Assembly (NCBI GenBank): GCA_018335855.1
Contig: JAGXRM010000026.1
Span: 1 to 64,000, forward strand
Source of the DNA: Clostridiales bacterium
Lineage (GTDB): Bacteria > Bacillota > Dethiobacteria > Dethiobacterales > Dethiobacteraceae
Direction: 5' to 3'
Length of the DNA: 64,000 nt
Shown: positions 54,082 to 62,912 of the stretch, one piece after another
How the letters are laid out: every line of letters starts with the position of its first letter
Numbering within the stretch: the first letter of the stretch is position 1
Translations under genes and position numbers: made by a program
Notes under the pieces: model-generated
What the model was told of the DNA's origin: nothing
Seen by the model: only the letters and a program-made list of their open reading frames with translations
The model's database searches: none

Positions 54082-54996
54082 ATGGGTTTCTTCAGTCGGA
54101 TTAAGGAAGGACTGAAAAAAACACGGACAGGGATTATGGGTCGAATGGACGGCCTGTTTGCCCGTAATATGTTTGATGATCAGTTCTATGAGGAATTGGA
54201 AGAGATATTGATATCAGCTGACATAGGTGTAGAGACAACCCTGGAACTGGTGGAGAATCTGCGCCAGAAGGTTAAGGAAACAAAGGCCAAAGAAGGGGAC
54301 CAGGTAGTTACACTACTAAAAGAGTTAATTCTGGACATTATCGGTACCGAAATATATGGGCTGGCAGAAGTGGAAGAAAAACCTGCTGTGATCCTTGTTC
54401 TCGGCGTTAACGGTGTGGGCAAGACCACGACAATTGGCAAACTGGCCGCCCGCTACCAGCGGGAAAAGAAAAAAGTTATCCTGGCTGCCGGAGATACGTT
54501 CCGCGCCGCAGCATGTGAACAACTGGAAATCTGGGCCGACCGGGCCGGCTGCGAAATGATTAAGCACCAGGGAGGCGCCGATCCGTCTGCCGTGCTTTTT
54601 GATGCCATTTCCGCCGCCAAAGCCCGCGGCGTCGATGCGGTCCTTTGTGACACTGCAGGCAGGCTCCATAACAAAACGAATCTGATGAATGAACTAAAAA
54701 AAGTTCATCGGGTGGTGGAGAAAGCAATGCCCGGCGCACCCCACGAGGTGTTGCTTGTTCTGGACGCCACCACTGGCCAGAACGCACTGGCCCAGGCTAA
54801 AGTCTTTAACGAGGCTGCACCGCTAACCGGCGTTGTACTCACCAAATTGGACGGCACGGCCAAAGGCGGCATCGTAATCGCCGTCGCCCGGGCTCTGAAA
54901 GTGCCGGTAAAATTCATCGGCGTCGGAGAAAAATCCGACGACCTCCAACCCTTCGACCCCCGGGAATACGTAGACGGCCTCTTCACCCAAGACTAA
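54082..54996 (+). CDS. ftsY: Signal recognition particle receptor FtsY
   Basis: 304 residues from ATG 54082 (AAAGGA nine bases upstream; ATG 54073 is too close to it). NG domain: LGVNGVGKTTTIGKLA, GDTFRAAACEQLEIW, DTAGRLHNK, TKLDGTAKGG. It lacks the long acidic N-terminal region of enterobacterial FtsY. Docks SRP-ribosomes at the membrane. Confidence 0.96.
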   Translation: MGFFSRIKEGLKKTRTGIMGRMDGLFARNMFDDQFYEELEEILISADIGVETTLELVENLRQKVKETKAKEGDQVVTLLKELILDIIGTEIYGLAEVEEKPAVILVLGVNGVGKTTTIGKLAARYQREKKKVILAAGDTFRAAACEQLEIWADRAGCEMIKHQGGADPSAVLFDAISAAKARGVDAVLCDTAGRLHNKTNLMNELKKVHRVVEKAMPGAPHEVLLVLDATTGQNALAQAKVFNEAAPLTGVVLTKLDGTAKGGIVIAVARALKVPVKFIGVGEKSDDLQPFDPREYVDGLFTQD

Positions 54997-55030
54997 CCCG
55001 GGGTCAGTTTAACAATTGATCTTTAGCTTA

Positions 55031-55105
55031 GGGGTCAGGTTTGCTTTGATCTAACTGTCAGCAAAAGGTGAAGGCCGGAGTTAGATCAATTGCAAACCTG
55101 ACCCC
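55031..55105. repeat. Long imperfect palindrome (REP-like)
   Basis: GGGGTCAGGTTTGC then TGATCTAACT is mirrored by AGTTAGATCA and TTGCAAACCTGACCCC, around a 22-base centre. A partial copy (GGGGTCAGTTT) starts at 55003. A dispersed-repeat type different from the GTCCCC family. Confidence 0.8.
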
Positions 55106-55115
55106 AAGACTTTAC

Positions 55116-55144
55116 TTGCGTGGGGAGATATTTTAAGGTAAAAT
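55116..55144 (+). promoter_or_regulatory. Promoter for ylxM-ffh
   Basis: TTGCGT (55116-55121), 17 bases, TAAAAT (55139-55144). Confidence 0.5.
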
Positions 55145-55147
55145 AGG

Positions 55148-55181
55148 GACTGTAAAGTAAATTTGCTTTACAGTCTTTTTT
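55148..55181 (+). terminator. Terminator or attenuator just before ylxM
   Basis: A perfect 10-bp stem GACTGTAAAG/CTTTACAGTC, 8-base loop, then TTTTTT, ending 13 bases before ylxM. It either ends upstream transcription or attenuates the promoter at 55116. Confidence 0.85.
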
Positions 55182-55193
55182 GGATGTGATACA

Positions 55194-55529
55194 ATGCTTG
55201 AGGATACCACGCGAATTAATTTACTCTATGATTTTTACGGCAGTTTGCTTACGCAAAAACAGCGGGAGTATCTGGAACTGTACTACCAAAATGACTTGAG
55301 TCTGGCAGAGATTGCTGAACAGAGTGGTATTTCCAGGCAGGGAGTCCATGACCTGCTCAAGCGGGCTGTGCGCACATTGGAGCGGGCTGAGAGCCGTTTG
55401 GGACTGGTTGGACGCTTCGCCGCCCAGGAGATAGTGCTGCAACGGTTAAGGGATATCCTCGTTGATGATCACATTTCAGATATAGGTCGTCGTGAAGCAC
55501 TGGCGCTGGTGGAACAACTGTTAGACTAA
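55194..55529 (+). CDS. ylxM: YlxM, SRP-associated HTH protein
   Basis: 111 residues: INLLYDFYGSLLTQKQREYL, LYYQNDLSLAEIAEQSGISR, QGVHDLLKRAVRTLE. A sigma-70 region 4-like helix-turn-helix. YlxM is encoded before ffh in Firmicutes and modulates SRP. Confidence 0.94.
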   Translation: MLEDTTRINLLYDFYGSLLTQKQREYLELYYQNDLSLAEIAEQSGISRQGVHDLLKRAVRTLERAESRLGLVGRFAAQEIVLQRLRDILVDDHISDIGRREALALVEQLLD

Positions 55530-55548
55530 CCTCTGTGGAGGGAAAAAC

Positions 55549-56889
55549 ATGGTTTTTGAAAACCTTTCTAATAAGCTGCAGGAAACGCTGCGTAAGCTAA
55601 AAGGAAAAGGAAAACTTACGGAAAAAGATGTGGATGCCGCGCTGCGCGAAGTCCGGCTTGCTCTTTTGGAAGCTGACGTCAACTTTAAAGTTGTGAAAGA
55701 CTTTGTTGCCAAAGTAAAAGAGCGCTGTCTTGGCAAAGAAGTGCTGGAGAGTTTGACGCCTGGTCAGCAGGTTATTAAGATTGTTAATGATGAGCTAACC
55801 AGACTGATGGGTGAATCGGTGGCCAAGCTGAACCAGGCTTCCAGCCCACCAACCATTGTAATGATGGTAGGCTTGCAGGGATCAGGTAAAACGACGTCTT
55901 CTGCCAAACTGGCCCACTTGTTAAAGAAGAAGAATCATACACCGCTTTTGGTGGCTGCTGATATCTATCGCCCCGCGGCGATTAAACAGTTGCAGGTGTT
56001 GGGAGAGCAACTGGATGTACCCGTCTTTCAGATGGGGGAACAGGACCCGGCATCCACGGCAAAAGCAGCACTGGAACTGGCAAAAAAGAACAGGCATGAT
56101 TACCTCATTATTGATACAGCCGGCCGCCTGCATATTGACGAAGAACTGATGAATGAACTGGGGCGGATGGAAAAAGCCGTATCCCCCCATGAGATACTTC
56201 TTGTGGTTGATGCGATGACAGGCCAGGATGCCGTTAATGTGGCTCAATCCTTCCGTGATAAGTTGGGGCTGACCGGTGTGGTGTTGACTAAGCTGGACGG
56301 TGACACCCGCGGCGGCGCGGCTCTCTCCGTACGGGCGGTGACCGGCTGTCCCGTAAAATTTGCCGGACTTGGTGAAAATACCGATGCGTTTGAGCCGTTT
56401 CACCCGGATCGCATGTCCTCACGGATTCTGGGAATGGGTGACGTTCTTACACTGATTGAAAAAGCGCAGTCTTCTTTTGATCAGAAGCAGGCGCAGGAGA
56501 TGGAAAGAAAGCTTCGCACCCAGCAGTTTACTCTGGATGATTTTCTTGAGCAACTGCAGCAGATTAAAAAGATGGGCCCGCTAAATCAGATTATGGAAAT
56601 GATGCCCGGCATGGGCGGCCTTGGCAAAAAGCTCAAAGGTATGTCGGTAGACGAACAGCAATTCGTAAGAGTAGAAGCAATTATTAAATCCATGACAAAA
56701 AAAGAGCGGCAGGAACCGGTGATTATTAACAGCAGTCGTCGCAAACGAATAGCTGCCGGCAGCGGCACGAAAGTACAGGATGTTAACAATCTGCTGAAGC
56801 AGTTTGATATGATGCAAAAAATGATGAAACAACTTGGTAAGATGGAAAAAGGCAAGTTTAAAGGAAAAGGGAAATTTCCATTTATGTAA
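55549..56889 (+). CDS. ffh: Signal recognition particle protein Ffh
   Basis: 446 residues. N domain, then GLQGSGKTTSSAKLA, ADIYRPAAIKQL, DTAGRLHID, TKLDGDTRGG. Met-rich M domain from about 300 (MMPGMGGLGKKL, SRRKRIAAGSG RNA-binding motif). Binds SRP RNA and signal sequences. Confidence 0.97.
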   Translation: MVFENLSNKLQETLRKLKGKGKLTEKDVDAALREVRLALLEADVNFKVVKDFVAKVKERCLGKEVLESLTPGQQVIKIVNDELTRLMGESVAKLNQASSPPTIVMMVGLQGSGKTTSSAKLAHLLKKKNHTPLLVAADIYRPAAIKQLQVLGEQLDVPVFQMGEQDPASTAKAALELAKKNRHDYLIIDTAGRLHIDEELMNELGRMEKAVSPHEILLVVDAMTGQDAVNVAQSFRDKLGLTGVVLTKLDGDTRGGAALSVRAVTGCPVKFAGLGENTDAFEPFHPDRMSSRILGMGDVLTLIEKAQSSFDQKQAQEMERKLRTQQFTLDDFLEQLQQIKKMGPLNQIMEMMPGMGGLGKKLKGMSVDEQQFVRVEAIIKSMTKKERQEPVIINSSRRKRIAAGSGTKVQDVNNLLKQFDMMQKMMKQLGKMEKGKFKGKGKFPFM

Positions 56890-56904
56890 AGGAGGTGAAA
56901 GAGC

Positions 56905-57150
56905 ATGGCAGTAAGAATTCGTTTAAAAAGGGTTGGAGCCAAGAAGCGCCCGTTCTATCGTATTGTGGTGGCGGACTCCCGCTCACCCCGTGATGGTGCT
57001 TTTATTGAGGAAATCGGTTACTATAACCCCACTACCGATCCCACTACGTTGAAGATTGACGGTGAGAAGGCAGTAGAGTGGATTCAGAAAGGCGCACAGC
57101 CCTCTGATAGAGTGAAGTCACTGATGGTCAAGGCAGGTATCAGCAAATAG
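56905..57150 (+). CDS. rpsP: Ribosomal protein S16
   Basis: 81 residues: [58 protein letters not shown]. Ribosome binding site AAAGGAGGTGAAAG. In the conserved ffh-rpsP-khpA-rimM-trmD-rplS run. Confidence 0.98.
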   Translation: MAVRIRLKRVGAKKRPFYRIVVADSRSPRDGAFIEEIGYYNPTTDPTTLKIDGEKAVEWIQKGAQPSDRVKSLMVKAGISK

Positions 57151-57170
57151 TTAACGGACGGTGATGAAAG

Positions 57171-57401
57171 TTGAAGGATTTGGTTGAATTCATCGCTAAA
57201 GCCCTGGTAGATCAGCCGGAGCAGGTATCTGTGGAGCGGCTTGAAGATAACTATGCAATTACCCTTGAGCTTCGGGTAGCTCCTGAGGATATGGGCAAGG
57301 TTATCGGTAAGCAGGGTCGGATTGCCAAAGCAATTCGCACTGTAGTTAACGCTGCCGCAGTGAACGAAAAGAAACGGGTTTTGGTTGATATCGTTCAGTA
57401 G
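57171..57401 (+). CDS. khpA: KH-domain RNA-binding protein KhpA
   Basis: 76 residues from TTG 57171. A single KH fold with the GxxG loop in MGKVIGKQGRIAKAIRTV. A small RNA-binding protein acting with KhpB/Jag in cell elongation control and ribosome-related work. Confidence 0.94.
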   Translation: MKDLVEFIAKALVDQPEQVSVERLEDNYAITLELRVAPEDMGKVIGKQGRIAKAIRTVVNAAAVNEKKRVLVDIVQ

Positions 57402-57411
57402 AGGTGATCTT

Positions 57412-57930
57412 GTGGACCAGATGGCCACCATTGGGAAGGTAATCAATACCCACGGAATCCGGGGCGGGTTAAAGGTTCTCCCTTTTAGTGATTTCCCGGA
57501 CCGGGTAAAGGATCTTCGCCGTCTCTTTGTTCAGATAAAGGGCCAGCGGACGCCGTATCCGGTTGTCGATGCCTTTGTTAATGGCCGTTATTGGGTGGTT
57601 TTCCTAAACGGCGTGAGTACAGTGGAAGCTGCAGAAGAACTGATTGGTTCACTACTTGAGATTCCTCTGTCGGAACGGGTAACTCTGCCGGAAAATGCAT
57701 TTTATCTCGATGAGATCATCGGATTGAAAGTGTTTACAGTCGATGGAGACTACCTTGGCCCGATAAAAGACGTGCTGCAGACAGGGGCGAATGACGTCTA
57801 TGTCATTGAGCGCGAAGGCAATGAGTCTCAAAATACCGACATTCTCATCCCGGCACTGAAGTCTGTCGTTCTTAATATAGACATTAAGAACGAACGAATG
57901 GATGTGCAACTACCCGATGGTTTGTTGTGA
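57412..57930 (+). CDS. rimM: 16S rRNA processing protein RimM
   Basis: 172 residues from GTG 57412 behind GAGGTGAT (ATG 57421 also possible). TIGKVINTHGIRGGLKVLPF N-terminal barrel, PRC-barrel with ENAFYLDEIIGLKVFTVDG and ILIPALKSVV. Helps mature the 30S head. Confidence 0.95.
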   Translation: MDQMATIGKVINTHGIRGGLKVLPFSDFPDRVKDLRRLFVQIKGQRTPYPVVDAFVNGRYWVVFLNGVSTVEAAEELIGSLLEIPLSERVTLPENAFYLDEIIGLKVFTVDGDYLGPIKDVLQTGANDVYVIEREGNESQNTDILIPALKSVVLNIDIKNERMDVQLPDGLL

Positions 57931-57941
57931 GGTGATTTGCT

Positions 57942-58688
57942 GTGCGCATTGATATTATTACAATTTTTCCCGGAATGTTCGCAGCATTGGGCGAAAGCAT
58001 TGTACGACGTGCCGAAGACGCCGGGCTTGCGCAAATCCATATCACCGATTTGCGAGAGCACTCAACGAATAAACATCGTAATGTGGACGACTACCCTTAT
58101 GGGGGCGGTCCTGGAATGGTTATGCAGTCCGAACCTTTTTTTCGGGCTGTGGATGCGTTACGCAAGGAAGATACGCGTAGAGGTAGGGTAATCCTGCTCG
58201 GTCCGAGAGGGAAACCTTTCAACCAGCGCAAGGCACAGGGATTGGCTTCGCTCGATCGGGTTTTTCTGTTGTGTGGCCATTACGAAGGGATAGATGAAAG
58301 GGTCCGTGATTATTTAGCGGACGAGGAAATATCCCTTGGTGATTTCGTGCTGACAGGTGGAGAAATTCCGGCTATGGCCGTGGCTGATGCTGTGATTCGA
58401 CTCTTGCCCGGAGTTCTACCCCGGGAGTCGGTTGAACAGGAGTCATTCTCCGATGAATTACTGGAATTCCCGCAGTATACGCGGCCCGCAGAGTTCCGTG
58501 GCATGTCGGTACCGGATATCTTACTATCCGGCGATCATGAAAAAATACGGCGGTGGCGCAGGGAACAGTCCCTGCTGCAGACGTTGATCAGTCGCCCGGA
58601 TCTTTTAAAAAATGCTGACCTAACTAAGGAAGAACGGCATATGCTAAGGTCGGAAGCACAACGCTTGGGATTTTCCCCGGAGTTGTAA
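57942..58688 (+). CDS. trmD: tRNA (guanine37-N1)-methyltransferase
   Basis: 248 residues from GTG 57942. SPOUT knot: [59 protein letters not shown]. Prevents frameshifting by methylating G37. Confidence 0.97.
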   Translation: MRIDIITIFPGMFAALGESIVRRAEDAGLAQIHITDLREHSTNKHRNVDDYPYGGGPGMVMQSEPFFRAVDALRKEDTRRGRVILLGPRGKPFNQRKAQGLASLDRVFLLCGHYEGIDERVRDYLADEEISLGDFVLTGGEIPAMAVADAVIRLLPGVLPRESVEQESFSDELLEFPQYTRPAEFRGMSVPDILLSGDHEKIRRWRREQSLLQTLISRPDLLKNADLTKEERHMLRSEAQRLGFSPEL

Positions 58689-58759
58689 AGCAGTTACCTG
58701 TATGGTATAATTTTTCTGGTTTGTTGAACAGTTTGTTTGGACGAAAGGAGGCAATCACA

Positions 58760-59101
58760 ATGGATATTATTAGTCAGATTGAATCTGAGCAGATGAAAAA
58801 AGATCTGCCATTGGTTTCACCGGGAGATACAGTGCGTGTGCACGTTAAAGTTGTGGAAGGTACCCGTGAACGGACCCAGGTTTTTGAGGGTGTTGTCATC
58901 AAGCGGCAAGGTTCCGGTCTGCGCGAAACGTTTACTGTTCGCCGCATCAGCTATAATGTCGGGGTGGAGAGAACATTTCCGCTTCATTCTCCAAAAATCG
59001 ATAAGCTTGAAGTGATGCGGCACGGTGTTGTAAGACGTGCCAAACTGTATTACTTGCGTAAACTTACAGGCAAGGCAGCCCGCATCAAAGAAAGACGCTA
59101 G
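58760..59101 (+). CDS. rplS: Ribosomal protein L19
   Basis: 113 residues from ATG 58760 (GAAAGGAGGC). [59 protein letters not shown]. Followed by a terminator. Confidence 0.98.
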   Translation: MDIISQIESEQMKKDLPLVSPGDTVRVHVKVVEGTRERTQVFEGVVIKRQGSGLRETFTVRRISYNVGVERTFPLHSPKIDKLEVMRHGVVRRAKLYYLRKLTGKAARIKERR

Positions 59102-59102
59102 T

Positions 59103-59136
59103 AAAAAAGTGGACTGTCCGTACAGTCCCTTTTTTT
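59103..59136 (+). terminator. Terminator after rplS
   Basis: GGACTGT/ACAGTCC stem with a CCGT loop, flanked by A and seven T. Confidence 0.88.
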
Positions 59137-59180
59137 CATTTATTGTGTTATGGTTGGTGAGAGGAAGGACAGTGACGTTA

Positions 59181-59705
59181 ATGATTGGTGCGGAGACAAA
59201 AGAACTGTGGGAATGGATAAAGTCAATTATTATTGCCATTCTTCTGGCCTTAATAATCCGGGCTTTTCTTGTCGAAGTCTTCCTGGTGCAGGGACAGTCT
59301 ATGTTGCCGACACTGCATGACAGGGAAAGGCTTATAGTCAGCAAGGTCCAGTTCTATTACCGCGAGCCGTTGAATGGTGAAATAGTTGTTTTTAAGGCTA
59401 CTGATGACCGGGACTTTATAAAGCGGGTCATTGGTGTGGCCGGTGACGAGGTACGGGTTGATATTGACGGTGTCTACGTTAACGGTCAGCGCTTAAAGGA
59501 GCCGTATATTCTTGAAAAAGCACGGGAGACTTTCGGCCCGGTTATTGTACCTGAGGGGACGATTTTCGCCATGGGTGATAACCGCAATAACAGCATGGAC
59601 AGCCGCCATCCCAGTGTTGGCTTTGTTTCATTGGAGCGATTGAAAGGTAAAGCGATGCTTGTCTTTTGGCCCATGGACAGTATTCGCCTGATTAGCCATC
59701 CGTAA
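59181..59705 (+). CDS. lepB: Signal peptidase I
   Basis: 174 residues from ATG 59181 (GAGGAAGGA upstream). One N-terminal membrane helix (IKSIIIAILLALIIRAFLV), catalytic Ser in VQGQSMLPTL, catalytic Lys in FIKRVIGVAGD, and GDNRNNSMDSR. Removes signal peptides outside the membrane. Confidence 0.96.
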   Translation: MIGAETKELWEWIKSIIIAILLALIIRAFLVEVFLVQGQSMLPTLHDRERLIVSKVQFYYREPLNGEIVVFKATDDRDFIKRVIGVAGDEVRVDIDGVYVNGQRLKEPYILEKARETFGPVIVPEGTIFAMGDNRNNSMDSRHPSVGFVSLERLKGKAMLVFWPMDSIRLISHP

Positions 59706-59731
59706 CGCTTAGGCGCATAAGGAGTGCTTAT

Positions 59732-60565
59732 ATGGAAGTACAGTGGTACCCCGGCCAAATGGCCAAGGCGAAGAGATTGCTGCGCGAGAATTTAAAGCTG
59801 GTAGATGCTATTATTGAGGTCCTGGATGCACGTATTCCCAAAAGTAGCCGCAACCCGGATATCCGGGATATTTTAGTTGCTAAGCCGGTAGTTGCTGTTT
59901 TAACAAGGATGGATTTAGCCGATCCGTCGACTACAGCCCGGTGGCAAGATGCTCTGCGAAAAGATTACTGGGGTGTGGCCGCCGTTAACGCGAATACCGG
60001 TGACGGGGTGCAAAAATTACTTCAACTCCTGACAGAATTACCAAAAGGGACAAAAAGCGGTAAACGCCCTGTACGTCTTTTGGTGGTGGGGGTTCCCAAT
60101 GTAGGCAAGTCTTCGTTAATCAACAGGCTTACCGGCAGGAGTCCGACAATCACCGGAGATAAACCGGGAGTTACGAAGAATAAACAGTGGGTACGTGTTC
60201 ATGAATTCCTGGAAATTCTGGACACTCCGGGAATGCTCTGGCCAAAAATCACCTCAGCTAAGCAGGCATTCGGCCTGGCAGCTGTAGGTTCGGTTAAAGA
60301 TGAAATCTTGGATCCTGTTCAATTGGGTTCCGAATTGGTAGGATATTTATCTGAACACAATCCAGACTCTTTGCAAGAGCGGTATAAGCTGGAAACACTT
60401 TCAACCGATGTCAGGGAAGTGTTGGCCCAGATCGGCAAAAAAAGGGGCTGCCTTGTTAAAGGCGGCGGCGTAGACATGGATACAGCGGCCCGATTATTTA
60501 TTAAGGACTACCGTGAAGGCCGCCTTGGCAGGATTACACTGGAGGCACCGGGGGAGGTTGAGTAG
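59732..60565 (+). CDS. rbgA: Ribosome biogenesis GTPase RbgA (YlqF)
   Basis: 277 residues. Circularly permuted G motifs: G4 in VLTRMDLAD (about 70), then G1 VGVPNVGKSSLINRL and G3 LDTPGMLWP. Starts VQWYPGQMAKAKRLL, as in the family. Needed for late 50S assembly. Confidence 0.96.
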   Translation: MEVQWYPGQMAKAKRLLRENLKLVDAIIEVLDARIPKSSRNPDIRDILVAKPVVAVLTRMDLADPSTTARWQDALRKDYWGVAAVNANTGDGVQKLLQLLTELPKGTKSGKRPVRLLVVGVPNVGKSSLINRLTGRSPTITGDKPGVTKNKQWVRVHEFLEILDTPGMLWPKITSAKQAFGLAAVGSVKDEILDPVQLGSELVGYLSEHNPDSLQERYKLETLSTDVREVLAQIGKKRGCLVKGGGVDMDTAARLFIKDYREGRLGRITLEAPGEVE

Positions 60566-60566
60566 A

Positions 60567-61343
60567 ATGGATGTAACCAGTATGACAGTAGAGCAAGTTA
60601 GCCGCTTTCTTAATGATGATAGCAACCCTACGGAGCAGCAGTTGGAAATCCTGGCCAGGGATAATCGCGCCGGGGTTAAGCGCTCCCTGGCACGTTATTT
60701 TGCCGCCAGGGAAGCAAAACGTTGTGAACTAGACCGGCTGCAAGCGATGCTCAAGTATGAAACATCACTCAGGCAGCAGGGATATACATATATTGCGGGC
60801 GTAGATGAAGCAGGCCGCGGTCCCCTGGCAGGACCTGTAGTGGCTGCTGCTGTGATTCTGCCGGAAGGCCTGATTATACCGGGATTAAATGACTCTAAAA
60901 AGCTTCTGCCGTCAAAGCGGGAAGCACTCTACAGAGTGATTACGACCCAGGCCGTAGCCTGGTCTGTCGGCATCGGTGAAGTTTTTGAAATTGATACTGT
61001 CAATATCTTAGAGGCTAGTAAGCTGGCCATGCGCAGATCAATTGCCGGTCTGTCTGTCAAACCCCAGTATGTCTTAATCGATGCTCTGGAACTGGATGAT
61101 TTGGATTGTCCGCAAAAGGGCATTATCGGCGGGGACGGAGTGTCCCAGTCAATTGCGGCCGGCTCCATTGTAGCCAAAGTAACCCGCGACAGATGGATGT
61201 GCGAAATGGATAAAGTCTATCCCGGTTACGGCTTTGCTGTACATAAGGGATACCCGACAAATGAGCATCGCCGTGCTCTCAGTGCTATGGGAGCATGTCC
61301 AATGCATCGGCGTTCCTTTACTCTCTTGCCCGGAGATAAATAA
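60567..61343 (+). CDS. rnhB: Ribonuclease HII
   Basis: 258 residues from ATG 60567, two bases after rbgA. A 70-residue N-terminal extension (RFLNDDSNPTEQQLEILARD) is typical of Firmicutes. Catalytic GVDEAGRGPLAGPVVAAAVI (Asp and Glu), IDALEL, and VTRDRWM. Removes ribonucleotides from DNA. Confidence 0.96.
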   Translation: MDVTSMTVEQVSRFLNDDSNPTEQQLEILARDNRAGVKRSLARYFAAREAKRCELDRLQAMLKYETSLRQQGYTYIAGVDEAGRGPLAGPVVAAAVILPEGLIIPGLNDSKKLLPSKREALYRVITTQAVAWSVGIGEVFEIDTVNILEASKLAMRRSIAGLSVKPQYVLIDALELDDLDCPQKGIIGGDGVSQSIAAGSIVAKVTRDRWMCEMDKVYPGYGFAVHKGYPTNEHRRALSAMGACPMHRRSFTLLPGDK

Positions 61344-61682
61344 ATGGTGTCACTGGGACGGCAGGGTGAGGAGTTGGCTGCTGCATATCTGGTGGATAAA
61401 GGTTATCAGATATTGGTTCGTAACTGGCGTTGTCGGCATGGTGAAATTGACCTTGTCGCTATGGATGGTAAAACAATGGTATTTATTGAAGTGAAGACGA
61501 GGCGAACAGTGCGCCTTGGACTGCCGGCAGAGGCGGTAGATATCCGTAAGCAGGAACGTCTGCGTTCCCTGGCAAGAAGGTATATTTACGAAACCGGCCA
61601 AACTGCAGGGGCCTATCGCTTTGACGTTGTCGCTGTCACAACCACGGATAATTCGATCACGCTCATTCAAAATGCATTCTGA
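61344..61682 (+). CDS. yraN: YraN-family nuclease-fold protein
   Basis: 112 residues: GRQGEELAAAYLVDKGYQIL, WRCRHGEIDLVAMDGKTMVF, IEVKTRR. The E-x-D...ExK pattern of a restriction-endonuclease-like fold (UPF0102). Its role is uncertain. It abuts rnhB. Confidence 0.93.
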   Translation: MVSLGRQGEELAAAYLVDKGYQILVRNWRCRHGEIDLVAMDGKTMVFIEVKTRRTVRLGLPAEAVDIRKQERLRSLARRYIYETGQTAGAYRFDVVAVTTTDNSITLIQNAF

Positions 61683-61705
61683 AGGCAGCGAAAGCTGTCT
61701 TTTTT
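61683..61705 (+). terminator. Terminator after yraN
   Basis: AGGCAGC/GCTGTCT with a GAAA tetraloop, then six T. Confidence 0.88.
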
Positions 61706-61830
61706 CTTGTTATCCATTTCCAATACCATGGAAATGGCAATTATAGCGAGTATATATATAGGATGTTAAAGAGGTATGCATTAAGGTATAGTGTTGCGGT
61801 ATGTACTGCGGTATAGCCTGATATGCTCCT

Positions 61831-61859
61831 TTGCCCTAGTTAACATAATACGTTATAAT
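61831..61859 (+). promoter_or_regulatory. Promoter of the c-di-AMP riboswitch transcript
   Basis: TTGCCC (61831-61836), 17 bases, perfect TATAAT (61854-61859). Confidence 0.65.
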
Positions 61860-61885
61860 GTTCACATGTGCTAAAACATACTAGA

Positions 61886-61999
61886 CAGCCGAGTCCCCCT
61901 GGAAGCAGGGGGTACGGGGGACCCACTTATGTGGGGTGAAACCTTTTCCTAGGTCGGGCACTCCAGCCCAAACCCGTCAGCTAACCCCGGAGGCGACAA
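61886..61999 (+). ncRNA. c-di-AMP riboswitch (ydaO/yuaA leader)
   Basis: Conserved blocks occur in order: GCCGAGTCC, GGGGGACCCA, TGGGGTGAAACC, TAGGTCGGGC, and CCCAAACCCGTCAGCTAACC then GGAGGCG. c-di-AMP binding usually lowers expression. These leaders commonly control wall hydrolases and osmolyte or potassium transporters, which fits the SleB-like gene starting at 62013. Confidence 0.93.
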
Positions 62000-62012
62000 A
62001 GGAGGGCTATGT

Positions 62013-62753
62013 ATGAAAAAAAAGTTTTCTGTACAGGTATTGGTATTGCTAATGGTCGTATTATTGGTGGCGGCAGGAGTCGCAGAAGCTGCAGTATTTG
62101 GCAGCCGCATGTTGCAACAAGGTGTTCGCGGTGATGATGTTGCTGAACTACAGTTATTTTTAAATGAACAGGGTTACCGTGTGGGTAATATAGACGGAGT
62201 TTTTGGTCCTCTCACATATGGAGGCGTCATCGGGTTTCAAGAGGAACATGGCCTGCTTGTTGATGGAATCGTTGGCAATCAGACTTTCGGCATGATTATC
62301 AGTTTAAATGATGGGAACATCTCGATTGCTGCATCCGCTCCCATTGAACTGCAGGCAGTTGACAACGACTCCGATGAATTTAACTTCTCCGCTGCTGATT
62401 TAGACCTGTTTGCGCGTATCGTTCATGCAGAAGCTGCAGGGGAGACTTTCCAGGGACAAGTCGCCGTGGCAGCCTCAATTATTAACAGAATTCGCAGCAC
62501 ACGTTATCCGAACACTATGCCCGGAGTTGTTAATCAAAAAGTCAGCGGATACTTCCAGTACAGTCCGGTACTGGACGGGAGAATTAACCGTCCCGCAGGA
62601 GAAAGCGCAAAAAAAGCAATACAAGAAGCTCTAAATGGCAACGATCCTTCAAATGGTGCGCTAGGTTTTTATAACCCGGCTAAAACAAGTAACCAATGGG
62701 TTCGCTCCCAGCCTGTAACCACAACAATCGGCCGTCATGTATTCTTTAAGTAA
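62013..62753 (+). CDS. Secreted cell-wall hydrolase (PG-binding plus SleB/CwlJ domain)
   Basis: 246 residues. A signal peptide (KKFSVQVLVLLMVVLLVAAG...AEA), a peptidoglycan-binding domain (about 33-95; GDDVAELQLFLNEQGY, DGVFGPLTYGGVIGFQ) and a Hydrolase_2 domain (about 125-245; FARIVHAEAAGETFQGQVAV, with the catalytic Glu in HAEA). Similar to the cortex-lytic amidase/transglycosylase SleB. The riboswitch implies control by c-di-AMP during wall growth, so it may be vegetative rather than germination-specific. Confidence 0.92.
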   Translation: MKKKFSVQVLVLLMVVLLVAAGVAEAAVFGSRMLQQGVRGDDVAELQLFLNEQGYRVGNIDGVFGPLTYGGVIGFQEEHGLLVDGIVGNQTFGMIISLNDGNISIAASAPIELQAVDNDSDEFNFSAADLDLFARIVHAEAAGETFQGQVAVAASIINRIRSTRYPNTMPGVVNQKVSGYFQYSPVLDGRINRPAGESAKKAIQEALNGNDPSNGALGFYNPAKTSNQWVRSQPVTTTIGRHVFFK

Positions 62754-62772
62754 AAACAGAGGATTGTAAACA

Positions 62773-62799
62773 AAAGGAGCCTTCATAAAAGGCTCCTTT
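62773..62799 (+). terminator. Terminator after the hydrolase
   Basis: AAAGGAGCCTT/AAGGCTCCTTT stem with a short loop. Confidence 0.9.
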
Positions 62800-62815
62800 G
62801 TTGTACATCATTAAT

Positions 62816-62868
62816 TTGACACGAGTGTGCAGGCAGATTATAATCAAGATAAATGGACATATGTTCAT
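62816..62868 (+). promoter_or_regulatory. Consensus promoter plus palindromic operator of the DUF134 gene
   Basis: TTGACA (62816-62821), 17 bases, TATAAT (62839-62844). ATGGACAT/ATGTTCAT (62853-62868, one mismatch) lies over the expected start point. Confidence 0.7.
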
Positions 62869-62912
62869 AATAAAGTTCGTAGTACGGCCGATTACTTAGA
62901 GAGGAGAGCTGT

